In this document: piece by piece, positions 8,523 through 17,581 of the stretch | Position numbering within the stretch: position 1 is the stretch's first letter | How the letters are laid out: each line of letters begins with the position of its first letter | Source: Mucilaginibacter sp. | Lineage (GTDB): Bacteria; Bacteroidota; Bacteroidia; Sphingobacteriales; Sphingobacteriaceae | Length of the DNA stretch: 64,000 nucleotides | Assembly (NCBI GenBank): GCA_028288025.1 | Contig: JAQBOM010000008.1 | Span: 1-64,000 of the forward strand | Reading direction: 5' to 3' | Notes under the pieces: generated by a model | Seen by the model: only the letters and a program-made list of their open reading frames with translations | The model's database searches: none | Told to the model about the DNA's origin: nothing | Made by a program: the position numbers and the translations under genes

Positions 8523-10613
8523 CTAAAAAACTTTCTTCCCTTTCAACCGAAGTGAATTACCGATCACCACCACATCCGAAAAAGCCATGGCGAATGCGCC
8601 GACCATGGGGTTTAAAAATCCAAGGGCTGCGATGGGTATAGCAATAATATTATAGGCGAATGCCCAGAAAAGGTTTTGCTTTATAGTAAGCAATGTATGT
8701 TTACTGATCTGCAGGAATTTGATAACCGAATGCAGGTCGGTATTTAAAAGGATAACCCGGGCGGATTGTATGGCGATCTGGCTGGCATCGTTCATGGACA
8801 CACCTACGTCGGCTTTGGTTAGGGCGGGGGCGTCGTTGATGCCGTCGCCGATCATGATGGTTGTGCCTTTTTGCTTGTAGATGTCAATTACAGCAAGCTT
8901 TTCGTCGGACAGTTTTTCTGAATGCACCTCATCGATACCGATAATTTTAGCAACCTCCATGCACCTGTTATCTTTATCGCCGCTTAATAAAACCGGGATG
9001 ATGTCCATTTTTTTAAGGCGTGCTATCAGTTCGGCGGCCTCAGGCTTTATTTCATCCTCAATAGCTATCTGCGCCAATAGCTGTTGATTTTTATAGAGTG
9101 AGATATTGAAATCATTATTATCGCCCGATTTGCCCGCGCCCAGAAAATAATGGTTCCCCTCAACATCCTCTGCACGCATACCCAGCCCGCGTTCTTCACT
9201 GGCTGATCTTAATATCAGTTTGGTTTGCGGAAGCGATTTTAACCCGCTAACCAACGACTTAGCTATCGGGTGGTTTGACCGTTCTTCAATAGCCGTTATG
9301 ATGCCCCTGATCTGTTCGGGGCTAATGTTCCCCTCAGCTTTTATCTCACGGATGTGAAACTTGCCTGTTGTTAATGTGCCCGTTTTATCAAACACCACGT
9401 ATTTGGTATGGGCCACCGCTTCAATGGTGTCGCCGCCTTTGATCAGTATTCCGTTTTTGGCAGCGCGCCCCAAACCCACCATAACAGCTGTAGGCGTCGC
9501 TAAACCCATCGCACATGGGCACGATATTACCAGCACCGCGATCGCGTTCATCAAAGCCACCTGCATGCTGGCATGAACCGCGAAATAGGTAATAACGAAT
9601 GTCAGGAGGGCAATCCCTATAACAGCCGGGACAAAAATGGCAGCTACTTTGTCCCCTAATTTTTGAACAGGCGGCTTGGCTGCCTGCGCTTTTTTCATCA
9701 GCTCGATAATTTGGGCAAGGATGGTGTTTGATCCCACCTTAGTAGCTATCATATGGAAGTTTCCGTACTGTACAATGGTACCACCGATCACTTTATCATA
9801 TTTCTCTTTTTCAACAGGCAGGCTTTCGCCGGTAAGCATCGCTTCGTCGACCGAGGCACTGCCCGAAAGTATTTCACCGTCCACCGGCACTTTGTCACCC
9901 TGGTTCACCAACAATGTGTCGCCGGGGCGGACATCCCTGGCGCTGATCACCTCAACGCTGCTGTCGACCACCCGGTTTGCATTTACCTGTTGAAATTTTA
10001 TCAAATCCTTTACCGCGGAAGTAGTTTGTGTAACCGACCGCTTTTCGAGCACATTGCCTAATAGTACCAGGGTAATAATAGCAGCGCAGGTTTCGTAAAA
10101 TTGGTAATGCTCGCCAAGGTTTTGAATTGTCCCGATAAGACTGTAAACAAACGCTGCCGACGAGCCTACAAATATCAAAACATCCATATTCGGTACACCG
10201 CCCCTAATCGAATTGACGGCACTTTTTCCGAAATACACGCATCCCACTAAAAAAACAGGTAAGCACAGTAATAATTGCACTAAAGGCAGGTGTAAAAAAT
10301 GCCAGGGCAAAATCATGTGCAGCAGGAGCGGGACGGTGAGGACGGCACAGAATATAAACTTGTTCTCTATTTTTTCATAAAATGGCGTAACATGGGCTGC
10401 CTGATCGTCAACCACTTTAAATCCAAGGCCTTCGATGTCTTTTATGATGCCCGGCAGGTCGGCGGTGTTGTTATTTGAAAATTTTACTTCTTCACCGGCA
10501 AAATCAACCAGGATATTATGCAGCCCTTTTTTCTCAAGCAGCTTATGTATCGACAGTGCACAATTATTGCAGTGCATCCCTGTAACGTTCAATTCAACCA
10601 ATTCCTCTGTCAT
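8523..10613 (-). CDS. copA: Copper-translocating P1B-type ATPase
   Basis: The 696-residue inner-membrane pump exports copper (probably Cu+) using ATP. It has one N-terminal HMA domain with CxxC (TGMHCNNC, C15 and C18), then eight predicted membrane helices. The actuator motif is LTGES, the transmembrane metal site is CPC in SCPCAMGLATP (about residue 366), the phosphorylation motif is DKTGT (about 407), and the hinge is GDGINDAP (about 591). CPC together with an N- and S-containing last helix (AFSDVVVIGNSL) fits the copper class rather than the zinc class. No copper regulator or chaperone is adjacent. A GATACAC repeat array lies 140-200 bases upstream of the start. Confidence 0.92.
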   Translation of the reverse strand: MTEELVELNVTGMHCNNCALSIHKLLEKKGLHNILVDFAGEEVKFSNNNTADLPGIIKDIEGLGFKVVDDQAAHVTPFYEKIENKFIFCAVLTVPLLLHMILPWHFLHLPLVQLLLCLPVFLVGCVYFGKSAVNSIRGGVPNMDVLIFVGSSAAFVYSLIGTIQNLGEHYQFYETCAAIITLVLLGNVLEKRSVTQTTSAVKDLIKFQQVNANRVVDSSVEVISARDVRPGDTLLVNQGDKVPVDGEILSGSASVDEAMLTGESLPVEKEKYDKVIGGTIVQYGNFHMIATKVGSNTILAQIIELMKKAQAAKPPVQKLGDKVAAIFVPAVIGIALLTFVITYFAVHASMQVALMNAIAVLVISCPCAMGLATPTAVMVGLGRAAKNGILIKGGDTIEAVAHTKYVVFDKTGTLTTGKFHIREIKAEGNISPEQIRGIITAIEERSNHPIAKSLVSGLKSLPQTKLILRSASEERGLGMRAEDVEGNHYFLGAGKSGDNNDFNISLYKNQQLLAQIAIEDEIKPEAAELIARLKKMDIIPVLLSGDKDNRCMEVAKIIGIDEVHSEKLSDEKLAVIDIYKQKGTTIMIGDGINDAPALTKADVGVSMNDASQIAIQSARVILLNTDLHSVIKFLQISKHTLLTIKQNLFWAFAYNIIAIPIAALGFLNPMVGAFAMAFSDVVVIGNSLRLKGKKVF

Positions 10614-10752
10614 GGTACAAATGTACCTATCCCTAAAATGCAGCGGGTAAGCAGATTGTAATTTTAGTGGGTTGATTGCTTGAATTGGGTTAGCGATTAT
10701 TTCATCCTTCTTACAAATTACTATCGTTTAGTGACGAATTATTGCACTGTGA

Positions 10753-10810
10753 CGGGTGTATCATTTTTTTTGAGAGATACACCTGATACAGTTTGATACA
10801 CCCGATACAC
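10753..10810. promoter_or_regulatory. GATACAC repeat array, possible operator
   Basis: GATACA(C/G) occurs at 10776, 10785, 10795 and 10804, spaced 9-10 bases apart (near one helical turn). An inverted copy, GTGTATC, is at 10756-10762. CGGGTGTATCA (10753-10763) is the exact reverse complement of TGATACACCCG (10794-10804). It lies between the divergent copA gene and the tRNA-His promoter. Such spacing is what a cooperative DNA-binding protein would use, but no regulator is identified. Confidence 0.45.
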
Positions 10811-10869
10811 TGACAAAACTCTGTCACCAATTCATCTGACCGAAATTGTTTTACAAATGGAAAAAAGAC

Positions 10870-10900
10870 TTTGCAAATCGGGCTGAGATTCCTATTTTTG
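10870..10900 (+). promoter_or_regulatory. Bacteroidota-type promoter of tRNA-His
   Basis: TTTG at 10870-10873 and TATTTTTG at 10893-10900 are separated by 19 bases. This matches exactly the -33/-7 consensus (TTTG, N19, TAnnTTTG) of the Bacteroidota housekeeping sigma factor. Transcription would begin a few bases before the mature tRNA end at 10913. Confidence 0.85.
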
Positions 10901-10912
10901 CAATCTCCAAAC

Positions 10913-10987
10913 GGTAGATGTAGCTCAGTTGGTTAGAGCATCGGTTTGTGGTACCGAGGGTCGTGGGTTCGAGCCCCATCATTTACC
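10913..10987 (+). tRNA. tRNA-His (GTG)
   Basis: A complete cloverleaf can be drawn. The acceptor GTAGATG (10914-10920) pairs with CATTTAC (10980-10986) with one G-T pair. The anticodon stem TCGGT/ACCGA encloses the loop TTGTGGT with anticodon GTG at 10948-10950. The T-arm carries GTTCGAG and the D-arm AGCTCAGTTGGTTAGAGC. Position 10913 is the extra G-1 and 10987 is C73, the special pair of histidine tRNAs. CCA is not encoded (the bases after C73 are CGA). Confidence 0.96.
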
Positions 10988-10989
10988 CG

Positions 10990-11022
10990 AAGCGCCTTTC
11001 ATGAAAATGGGAGGCGTTTTTT
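10990..11022 (+). terminator. Intrinsic terminator after tRNA-His
   Basis: AAGCGCCTTTCAT pairs with ATGGGAGGCGTTT, with several G-T pairs, around a GAAA loop. A T run follows. It begins only three bases after the mature tRNA end. Confidence 0.85.
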
Positions 11023-11076
11023 GTTTACTTCACGGTATAGTTATTGTGGTTATTCTCATCATCAATCATCTTCATC

Positions 11077-11259
11077 ATGAAAACTAACCAGGAATCAAAA
11101 AACAACAACAACGGCCAGGGCCAGCCCACATCCAACCGCGCGTTCACCGATCAAAACGAAATATTGAAAGAGAAAGGGATAAGTAACTCGGGCGGGCAAC
11201 GGTCTGACCAGACATCAAGCCGCGATAGCGCCCATAAGCCGGAGAAGAAGAAGGGATAA
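11077..11259 (+). CDS. Small hydrophilic hypothetical protein
   Basis: I chose the ATG at 11077 (60 residues) over an upstream ATG at 11044, because the upstream extension (WLFSSSIIFI) is hydrophobic and unlike the rest. The protein is rich in N, Q, S and K, with GQGQPTSNRAFTDQNEILKE and an ISNSGGQRSDQTSS stretch, and is probably disordered. It resembles short, uncharacterized Sphingobacteriaceae proteins. No domain, signal peptide or cysteine is present. It ends 16 bases before the end of the convergent DUF5686 gene. Confidence 0.6.
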   Translation: MKTNQESKNNNNGQGQPTSNRAFTDQNEILKEKGISNSGGQRSDQTSSRDSAHKPEKKKG

Positions 11260-11275
11260 AAATTCGATAGTACCG

Positions 11276-13813
11276 CTAAAGCCGGATCTGGGCGGATATT
11301 TTAACGCCGAAATTCCTGGTTTGGCCACTAATGGCGCCGACATTGTCGCGGTAAGTAAGTCGGTGAATGAAATCAACCCGTATAAATTGAAAAATATTTT
11401 CGATGCCATAACCCGCTTCAACATACGGTGTGCTGCCGAGGCCGCGCAGTGGAATTGAATTGAGATCGTAGATGTTATGCTGGTTGGTGGGCGAAATGCT
11501 GCCATACAGGATATTTGCCGTTCCAACCAACCGCCATTTAAACTTTTTGATAACTGGTATCGAATTGAGCAGCAGTCCTTCAAAATGCTGCGTGTAATTC
11601 AGGCTTGCATATTTATCGCTTGCAAACTCGAAGAAATGCATCAGGTTAAAAGCATAAGGATTATAAAACGCAATTTCGTTCCCCAAATGGTTTTCCAGCA
11701 AGGGGTAAGGAACACTCGAAGGGATATAGCCTGCCGACAATGAATATCTGCCCCGGCCCAGAACCCCCATTTTCAGGATCTCGGTAATATTGAAGGTGAA
11801 CTTATGATAAGTAAAGTCGCCCCCGAATAGATTTAATCCGAGTGTGTACCGAAAAGTGAGAACCGGTTGTGTTACGTCGGTTTTGAGATTGACCGGGCGG
11901 TTAAATGTTTCGGTAAGCAAAGGCTGAATGCCAGGCGACCACTTTGATTCGAAATGGAATTCGGAAACATGGAGCGTATGACCCATGCCTTGCCCGTTTG
12001 GCTCATAAAAATTAAATAAAAACTGGGGATTGAGCGACCAACTGGCAAAGCTGATCTTTTCGGTAAACGTTTTAAAAATGTCGCGCTGTATGTAAGCGTT
12101 AAAATAATTTTGGTCAAATACCTTTCTTTTGTCTATCCGGCCAAATCGGGTAAATGCCGCGAATAGATTATTGCGCTGGTATAAATAGTTATCACTTAGC
12201 AGCGCCACCTGGTTAATGTCATGCGTATAACCGATCCCGGCCTCGGTCCAGTGTTTCCTGGAGAGTATATAGTCGACACTTCCACCGAATTTAATATCAT
12301 GGTTTTTGGTACGGACCGCGATGTAGCTTCCGAGTATCCACTTGTTATTAAAATCCGAATTGGTTTTAAAGCCTATCCTGAATCTGCTGCCCTCCACGCT
12401 ATTGTAACTGTATGTTTGCAGGAACGGCCCCAGGCTAATGCCCCCAACACGATAAGAGCCGTTAATAAGCAGGTCGGCTACTGTAATGTAGGTCCTTATG
12501 GCCGGTATATCCTTAACGGTATCTATTAAACTATAAACCGATTTCTCGGCTTTTGTCAACGAATCGGGCCGGTTTAAATCCCAAAAATGTTCGTCACGTT
12601 TCAGCACATCATCAGCCATCGTAATGTTTTCGTCAAAGAAACCGGCTGGATACTGCTTGTTAATAATTATATTTTTTGCGGCGGTGTAGGATTTTGCGAG
12701 CAGGCCGCTGGTATTGGCCGTTAGCTGGTTTACTTCAACCAGTATGCGGGTTTTTACCGGCAGCCATGGCCGTTCGGTTCCGATGCCCTCCATTTGCTGC
12801 TGAATGGATATACGGTGTATAAAATTCAGGTTGGCAGAGGGCTCGATCGTCGCCTTGATCTGGTATACGGCATAGTTTTCCTGTGCTATCCATATCGTCC
12901 CTGTAAAGGCCAGGTCTTGCGCCCGTTTAGGGCGGAATGATATCTGGTAACAGAGTTTGCCATCGATCACGGCATTCCTGTTCTCCAGCTCGTAGTTGTA
13001 CCAGGCCTTCCAGCCGTCCGCTATCGGCGAGATAAAATCCTTGCCCGCCGCGCTTACAAAGTTGCGATAAAAATTATATTGCTGAAAAGTACTGCCGGTT
13101 AATTGCGCCAGTAGGGTGCCGTCTTCAAAGCCTACGCCATTTGTTTTGGTACGTTTAATATCTTCTTTTTTCGTGTCCGGGTTTTGCCTGTAATAAAAGT
13201 CGGATGCCGTTTCCGAAACGAACAAAGGCAATACAGGCAGGCGGTCAACCGTTGCTATATGCAGGCTATCGGCAATTGAGATCGCTTTGTCAAATCCTCT
13301 TTTCCTTAGCAAATTGGCGCTGAAGTTGGTGGCGTCCAGCTCGATCCGGCTGTAGCTTTCATATTGATAAGATTGCAGCGAGCGGTAATCGTTCGTGGGC
13401 TTATGTTTGACCACTTCACTCATAATTTCCCATGCCGGGTTTACATAACTCTTTGGCGTTACCCTTACTTCCTTAAGTTGCCGGGAAAATGGTTTTAGCC
13501 GGATATTGAGCGTTTGCTCGGCCGCGCGGGTGATATGAAATGATTGCTGGGTATAGCCGATGCAGCTTACAGTAATGGAGTCGGTTTTTTTTGTCAGCTC
13601 AAGTTTAAAACGGCCGTCGAAATTACTATTTGTGCCGATAGAGGTGCCCTTTACAGCGATTGTAGCGTAAAATACCGGTTCTTCTGTAACCGCGTCGATA
13701 ACTTTCCCTTTGATAACAATATTTTGGGCAAACGCGGCCATGCTGCCAAATAGTAAAGCCAATAGGCAGGCCTGGAACTTGAGAGTACCGCTTAACAATA
13801 ATTTTTCAAACAT
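11276..13813 (-). CDS. DUF5686 outer-membrane protein with carboxypeptidase-like regulatory domain
   Basis: The 845-residue protein has a signal peptide (about 1-30, ending AFAQ) followed by a carboxypeptidase-regulatory-like beta-sandwich domain: GKVIDAVTEEPVFYATIAVKGTSIGTN in pieces, then GRFKLEL, and SITVSCIGYTQQ. Such domains also precede SusC receptors. The remaining 700 residues match DUF5686 (YRSLQSYQYESYSRIELD, and many aromatic beta strands) and probably form an outer-membrane beta-barrel, ending ISAQIRL. There is no TonB plug, so it is not a receptor of the SusC type. The function is unknown. I chose ATG 13813 over the TTG three bases upstream. Confidence 0.85.
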   Translation of the reverse strand: MFEKLLLSGTLKFQACLLALLFGSMAAFAQNIVIKGKVIDAVTEEPVFYATIAVKGTSIGTNSNFDGRFKLELTKKTDSITVSCIGYTQQSFHITRAAEQTLNIRLKPFSRQLKEVRVTPKSYVNPAWEIMSEVVKHKPTNDYRSLQSYQYESYSRIELDATNFSANLLRKRGFDKAISIADSLHIATVDRLPVLPLFVSETASDFYYRQNPDTKKEDIKRTKTNGVGFEDGTLLAQLTGSTFQQYNFYRNFVSAAGKDFISPIADGWKAWYNYELENRNAVIDGKLCYQISFRPKRAQDLAFTGTIWIAQENYAVYQIKATIEPSANLNFIHRISIQQQMEGIGTERPWLPVKTRILVEVNQLTANTSGLLAKSYTAAKNIIINKQYPAGFFDENITMADDVLKRDEHFWDLNRPDSLTKAEKSVYSLIDTVKDIPAIRTYITVADLLINGSYRVGGISLGPFLQTYSYNSVEGSRFRIGFKTNSDFNNKWILGSYIAVRTKNHDIKFGGSVDYILSRKHWTEAGIGYTHDINQVALLSDNYLYQRNNLFAAFTRFGRIDKRKVFDQNYFNAYIQRDIFKTFTEKISFASWSLNPQFLFNFYEPNGQGMGHTLHVSEFHFESKWSPGIQPLLTETFNRPVNLKTDVTQPVLTFRYTLGLNLFGGDFTYHKFTFNITEILKMGVLGRGRYSLSAGYIPSSVPYPLLENHLGNEIAFYNPYAFNLMHFFEFASDKYASLNYTQHFEGLLLNSIPVIKKFKWRLVGTANILYGSISPTNQHNIYDLNSIPLRGLGSTPYVEAGYGIENIFQFIRVDFIHRLTYRDNVGAISGQTRNFGVKISAQIRL

Positions 13814-13938
13814 CAACGCATAAATATAGTAACAAGTCCGTTACTAACAAAGGCAACTCATTTCTATTAACATTAATTTAACTTATTAACATATTTGATG
13901 TTAATTTATCAACATAAATGGATTTTTGTTGTTAAGTT

Positions 13939-13969
13939 TTTATTTCTTATTAGTTTATACGTATTTTTG
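13939..13969 (+). promoter_or_regulatory. Probable promoter of the HAD phosphatase gene
   Basis: TATTTTTG at 13962-13969 is a perfect -7 element of the Bacteroidota type. A 3-of-4 match to TTTG (TTTA, 13939-13942) lies 19 bases upstream, and the start codon is 52 bases downstream. Confidence 0.5.
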
Positions 13970-14020
13970 TATATATACAATGGGTTATTTAATTTATTAA
14001 ACCCTTAATTTTATACTACT

Positions 14021-14842
14021 ATGAAACACGGACTTTTAATTGATATGGATGGCGTGATCTATAGCGGCGACACTTTAATACATGGTGCCGATACGTTTAT
14101 CAACCATTTGCTCGAAAACAATATACCCTTTACTTTTATGACCAATAACAGCCAGCGCACCAGCCTTGAAGTGGTACGTAAATTAAGGAAGCTGGGTATC
14201 GAGATAACAGAGGAGCATGTATATACCAGCGCGATGGCAACCGGAAAATTCCTGGGCGACCAGGGACCTGACGGAACCGCTTATGTGCTTGGTGAGGGCG
14301 GCTTATTAACCAGCCTGCATGAGAACGGCATTACATTGGTTGATACGGATCCCGAATTTGTGGTTTTAGGCGAAGGCCGCAACTTTACCTTAGAAATGGT
14401 GCAGCGTGCCGTAGATATGATCCTCGGCGGCGCCAAATTCATCACCACCAACCGCGACCCATCTCCAAAAAAACCGGGATGGAATAATTTGGGAATAGCG
14501 GCAACCACCGCCATGATCGAAGAGGCCACAGGCAGAAAAGCTTTTGTTGTTGGTAAGCCCGGCCCGGTAATGATGCGGTCGGCACGGAAATTCCTGGGAC
14601 TGGAGACTGCTGAGACTACTGTTGTTGGAGATACGATGGAAACGGATATACAGGGCGGCGTGCAAATGGGTTATAAAACCATCCTAGTACTTTCGGGCAT
14701 TGCCAATAAGGAAGATCAGAGTCATTACGCATTCAAACCGGATCTGATCGTGAGCTCGGTTGATAAAATCGAGTTCCCGTTAAAATGGTGGGATGCCGAA
14801 ACAAAAGGCAGCTGGTTAAAGCGGGCTAAATCGATGGTGTAA
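14021..14842 (+). CDS. HAD-IIA family sugar-phosphate phosphatase (NagD-like)
   Basis: The 273-residue protein has HAD motif I as DMDGVIYSG (residues about 8-16), motif II as FMTNNSQRT (about 39-47), a lysine in KPGP (about 180), and motif IV as GDTMETDIQGG (about 205). The C2a cap of subclass IIA lies between motifs II and III (AMATGKFLGDQGPDGTAYVLG). Family members such as E. coli NagD hydrolyse nucleotide or sugar phosphates. The NagD-like fit is interesting because the next operon concerns amino-sugar use, but the two are convergent and not co-transcribed. Confidence 0.88.
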   Translation: MKHGLLIDMDGVIYSGDTLIHGADTFINHLLENNIPFTFMTNNSQRTSLEVVRKLRKLGIEITEEHVYTSAMATGKFLGDQGPDGTAYVLGEGGLLTSLHENGITLVDTDPEFVVLGEGRNFTLEMVQRAVDMILGGAKFITTNRDPSPKKPGWNNLGIAATTAMIEEATGRKAFVVGKPGPVMMRSARKFLGLETAETTVVGDTMETDIQGGVQMGYKTILVLSGIANKEDQSHYAFKPDLIVSSVDKIEFPLKWWDAETKGSWLKRAKSMV

Positions 14843-14854
14843 TTAAGTGGAGAA

Positions 14855-14887
14855 AGACTTACGAAGTTTTTAAAACTTCGTAAGTCT
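14855..14887. terminator. Bidirectional terminator between HAD and GH2 genes
   Basis: A perfect 33-base palindrome: AGACTTACGAAGTTTT, T, AAAACTTCGTAAGTCT, flanked by A- and T-rich bases. It lies between two converging genes and would work on both strands. Confidence 0.8.
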
Positions 14888-14902
14888 GTTTTCTAACTAA
14901 TT

Positions 14903-17554
14903 CTATTCCCCAAATCCTGCGTTTTCTCCAATTTTGCTGCCTACGATGTCAACATTCCACCCATTTACTAAAATATAAGGTGTGCCTTTGCCGGCGTCTT
15001 TATTTTCGTAACTGCATTCTATGACGCGCGTTTCGCCGGGTGCCAGCAGCAGGTAGTTGTCTTCAAAAATAACCGGGAGCACGTCATCGCCGCCCTTTTC
15101 CTTCAGGGTGCGCAGGTGTACAAAAAATGCAACTGCCTTTCCGGTATTGGTTACGGTGATTTTATGCGCGGTTTGGCCATCAGTTTTTGCAGAGGTGTGT
15201 TGAACACTTAACGTCGTTTTTGGAAGGTTTTGTAATGCTGTAAAATCCGCAAATGACGACTGCGGCGTATAATACCATTTTGATTTCGCCCAGTTCAACA
15301 CATCTTTTTTAGCGGACAGCCAGTACCAGTTAATGCTTTCAACTTTGCCGGCAGCGTCTTTTAATTCGAGTCGCACAAAATAAACAAGATCAAGCCCGGC
15401 AATCGGTGGCAGCACAAAACATTCTTTTACGCCATCCCCGGCTACTGCGGTGGTTACTGAATGCGAATATTTCAATGTGCCATCCAGGTTATATACATCG
15501 GCCTTTACTTTTAGTCCGCTGAATTTTTCAAGTAACGAGTTGATGATATTTACGCTGTTCGATTTGTAGGAATACATCACATGCAGCGGTTCCAGCGATT
15601 TCTTCATCCCGAAATAGGTCCCGGCAGGATATAAATAATAATCATAGGTATGCCAGATAACGCCGGGCCAGGGATTGCTCAGCATCCATTGCACCACACC
15701 GGTGGCGTTATGATATTTTTTTAATCCATATGCTTCCATCATAGCGCGATGGCCCTCGTAGTTCATGACTTGTGCTTTGGTAACATAGTCCTTGATATTG
15801 GCTGATTTGCCATAACGGTTGTTAAGTGCGTCGTCAAAAATATGGGTATCGCCAAATTGTGTGGTGCCGCAATGGTACAGCCAGTCGGGACTGCCTACCG
15901 ACAATGAGTCTTTTGGAATAAATTTGATCAGGCTCTCATACGGCGGTATCGACGGGCCGGGAGATATTTCCGTGGCAAAGCTCCATGCGCCGCCATATTT
16001 AGTGGTATCAGCTTCCCAATAGCTCGGTGGTACCCAGTCGTACGGCCCGGCCATTTTTACGCCGGTATGGCCCGAAACCTTTGATACGCTTTCATTGGCG
16101 CTGGCTATGGTGGGGTTTGGCCATTTCAGGTCGGCCTCGATAGCCAGCCAGTCCGACTCAACGGTTTTATCCCTTGGCGGCATGTCGCTGCCGTTGAGCC
16201 AGGTAAGCATCGAGCTTTTATTCCGGAGCCAGTACATTACGCTGCTGTCGGATGCCATGGCCACAAATCGTTTAGCCGCGTCCCATTTTTCAGGGTATTG
16301 CCAGGCGCCGCAGCACATCCAGCCGCTCATTACAACCAGGCCATATTTGTCACACAGATCGTAAAAGCTGTCGTCCTCCAGTTTGCCTTCCGAGCGGATA
16401 ATGTTCATGTGCATATCCCGCACCAGTTTTATTTCCTGCTCCTGGCGTTCTTTTGACCGGCGCTGGAAGATATCCGGCGACCACGCCGCGCCGCGCAGCA
16501 TGATCGGTTTGCCGTTGATGATAAATTCGCGCCCTTTTTCGTTATCGATGAGTATGGAAGTGATCTGGCGAATGCCAAAATTCTCTGCAATTTCATTACT
16601 TACCTCGTTGCCTGTTACCAGCGAAAGTGATATCCTGTTCATCTCCGGTTTGCCATATTCCCATGGCCACCAGATGCGCGGGTTTTTTATATTTAGCTGG
16701 GGATAGTCAGCCGGCTTAAAGGTTACCTGTTTCTTTTCGCGCGGCATTAAGTGCACTTTTTGCTCAAAGCTGATAATGCCGTTTATTTTGCCTTTTACTA
16801 TAACATCTTCAGCCTTGCTAGTATAATTTACGGCCATCGCATCTACCTGCAAATGTGCTATTGCCAATGAGGGAAGGTCGAACTTTGTTGTTACCAGGGG
16901 ATATTCGACCCCCGCTTTGCGATAAGTTTTTATTTCGACGTTGTTGATAATGCCATTATTGAAATCGGGCGGGTAATGTATCCAGTCGGCGTAATCAATT
17001 GCCAGGTCGCCGCCGCGTTTTTGCGGATTGAACGGGCGTTTTATTTCTATGGCCAATACATTTGGCCCGGCATATTTTACCTGTTTGGTGATATCCAGCT
17101 CGATGATCCGGAACGGCCCTATGATCTGGGCCGAGTCGGCAATCAGCGTACCGTTGAGCCAAACATTGGCTTTGTAGTTGATGCCATGCAGCTTTAATAC
17201 CACATTTTTACCGCCTTCGGACTTCGGCAGCTCAAACTCCCGCCTGAACCACCAGGGTTTATCCATTCTCGCATCGGCCAGTTTTTCGAAATTCCTGCCG
17301 TAAAACGGGTCGAAATTATACACATGGTTTGCCAGCAAGCCGGCGATCACGGTGGTAGGCACACTTACTTTGTACCAGTTGGCCGGTTGAAAATTGCTTT
17401 GCGCGATCTGATTTCCGGGTGTGGCATCCGTTACGGCTGATTGCATGCGCCAGTCGTCTTTTAATATGGCACGATAACTTTCAAATTCTTCCGTTTGGCT
17501 GAATGCATACTGAATGGATACCAACAGGAATGCAAGAAGTGTGGCTTTTTTCAT
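14903..17554 (-). CDS. Secreted GH2 exo-beta-D-glucosaminidase-like enzyme
   Basis: The 883-residue protein has a signal peptide (about 1-19, ending AFSQ). A GH2 sugar-binding domain follows (WFRREFELP, NYKANVWLNG), then an immunoglobulin-like domain and a TIM barrel from about residue 330. It looks like the CsxA group of exo-beta-glucosaminidases rather than beta-galactosidase or beta-mannosidase: LNGSDMPP (acid/base aspartate at about 455) and ATEISPGPS (nucleophile glutamate at about 526) are 71 residues apart, as D469 and E541 are in CsxA. It would release glucosamine or a related sugar from the non-reducing end of chitosan-like oligomers. It is the last gene of a three-gene operon with the ROK kinase and MFS transporter. 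Confidence 0.82.
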   Translation of the reverse strand: MKKATLLAFLLVSIQYAFSQTEEFESYRAILKDDWRMQSAVTDATPGNQIAQSNFQPANWYKVSVPTTVIAGLLANHVYNFDPFYGRNFEKLADARMDKPWWFRREFELPKSEGGKNVVLKLHGINYKANVWLNGTLIADSAQIIGPFRIIELDITKQVKYAGPNVLAIEIKRPFNPQKRGGDLAIDYADWIHYPPDFNNGIINNVEIKTYRKAGVEYPLVTTKFDLPSLAIAHLQVDAMAVNYTSKAEDVIVKGKINGIISFEQKVHLMPREKKQVTFKPADYPQLNIKNPRIWWPWEYGKPEMNRISLSLVTGNEVSNEIAENFGIRQITSILIDNEKGREFIINGKPIMLRGAAWSPDIFQRRSKERQEQEIKLVRDMHMNIIRSEGKLEDDSFYDLCDKYGLVVMSGWMCCGAWQYPEKWDAAKRFVAMASDSSVMYWLRNKSSMLTWLNGSDMPPRDKTVESDWLAIEADLKWPNPTIASANESVSKVSGHTGVKMAGPYDWVPPSYWEADTTKYGGAWSFATEISPGPSIPPYESLIKFIPKDSLSVGSPDWLYHCGTTQFGDTHIFDDALNNRYGKSANIKDYVTKAQVMNYEGHRAMMEAYGLKKYHNATGVVQWMLSNPWPGVIWHTYDYYLYPAGTYFGMKKSLEPLHVMYSYKSNSVNIINSLLEKFSGLKVKADVYNLDGTLKYSHSVTTAVAGDGVKECFVLPPIAGLDLVYFVRLELKDAAGKVESINWYWLSAKKDVLNWAKSKWYYTPQSSFADFTALQNLPKTTLSVQHTSAKTDGQTAHKITVTNTGKAVAFFVHLRTLKEKGGDDVLPVIFEDNYLLLAPGETRVIECSYENKDAGKGTPYILVNGWNVDIVGSKIGENAGFGE

Positions 17555-17581
17555 GGGTTATACATTTATAGATACTGTCAT

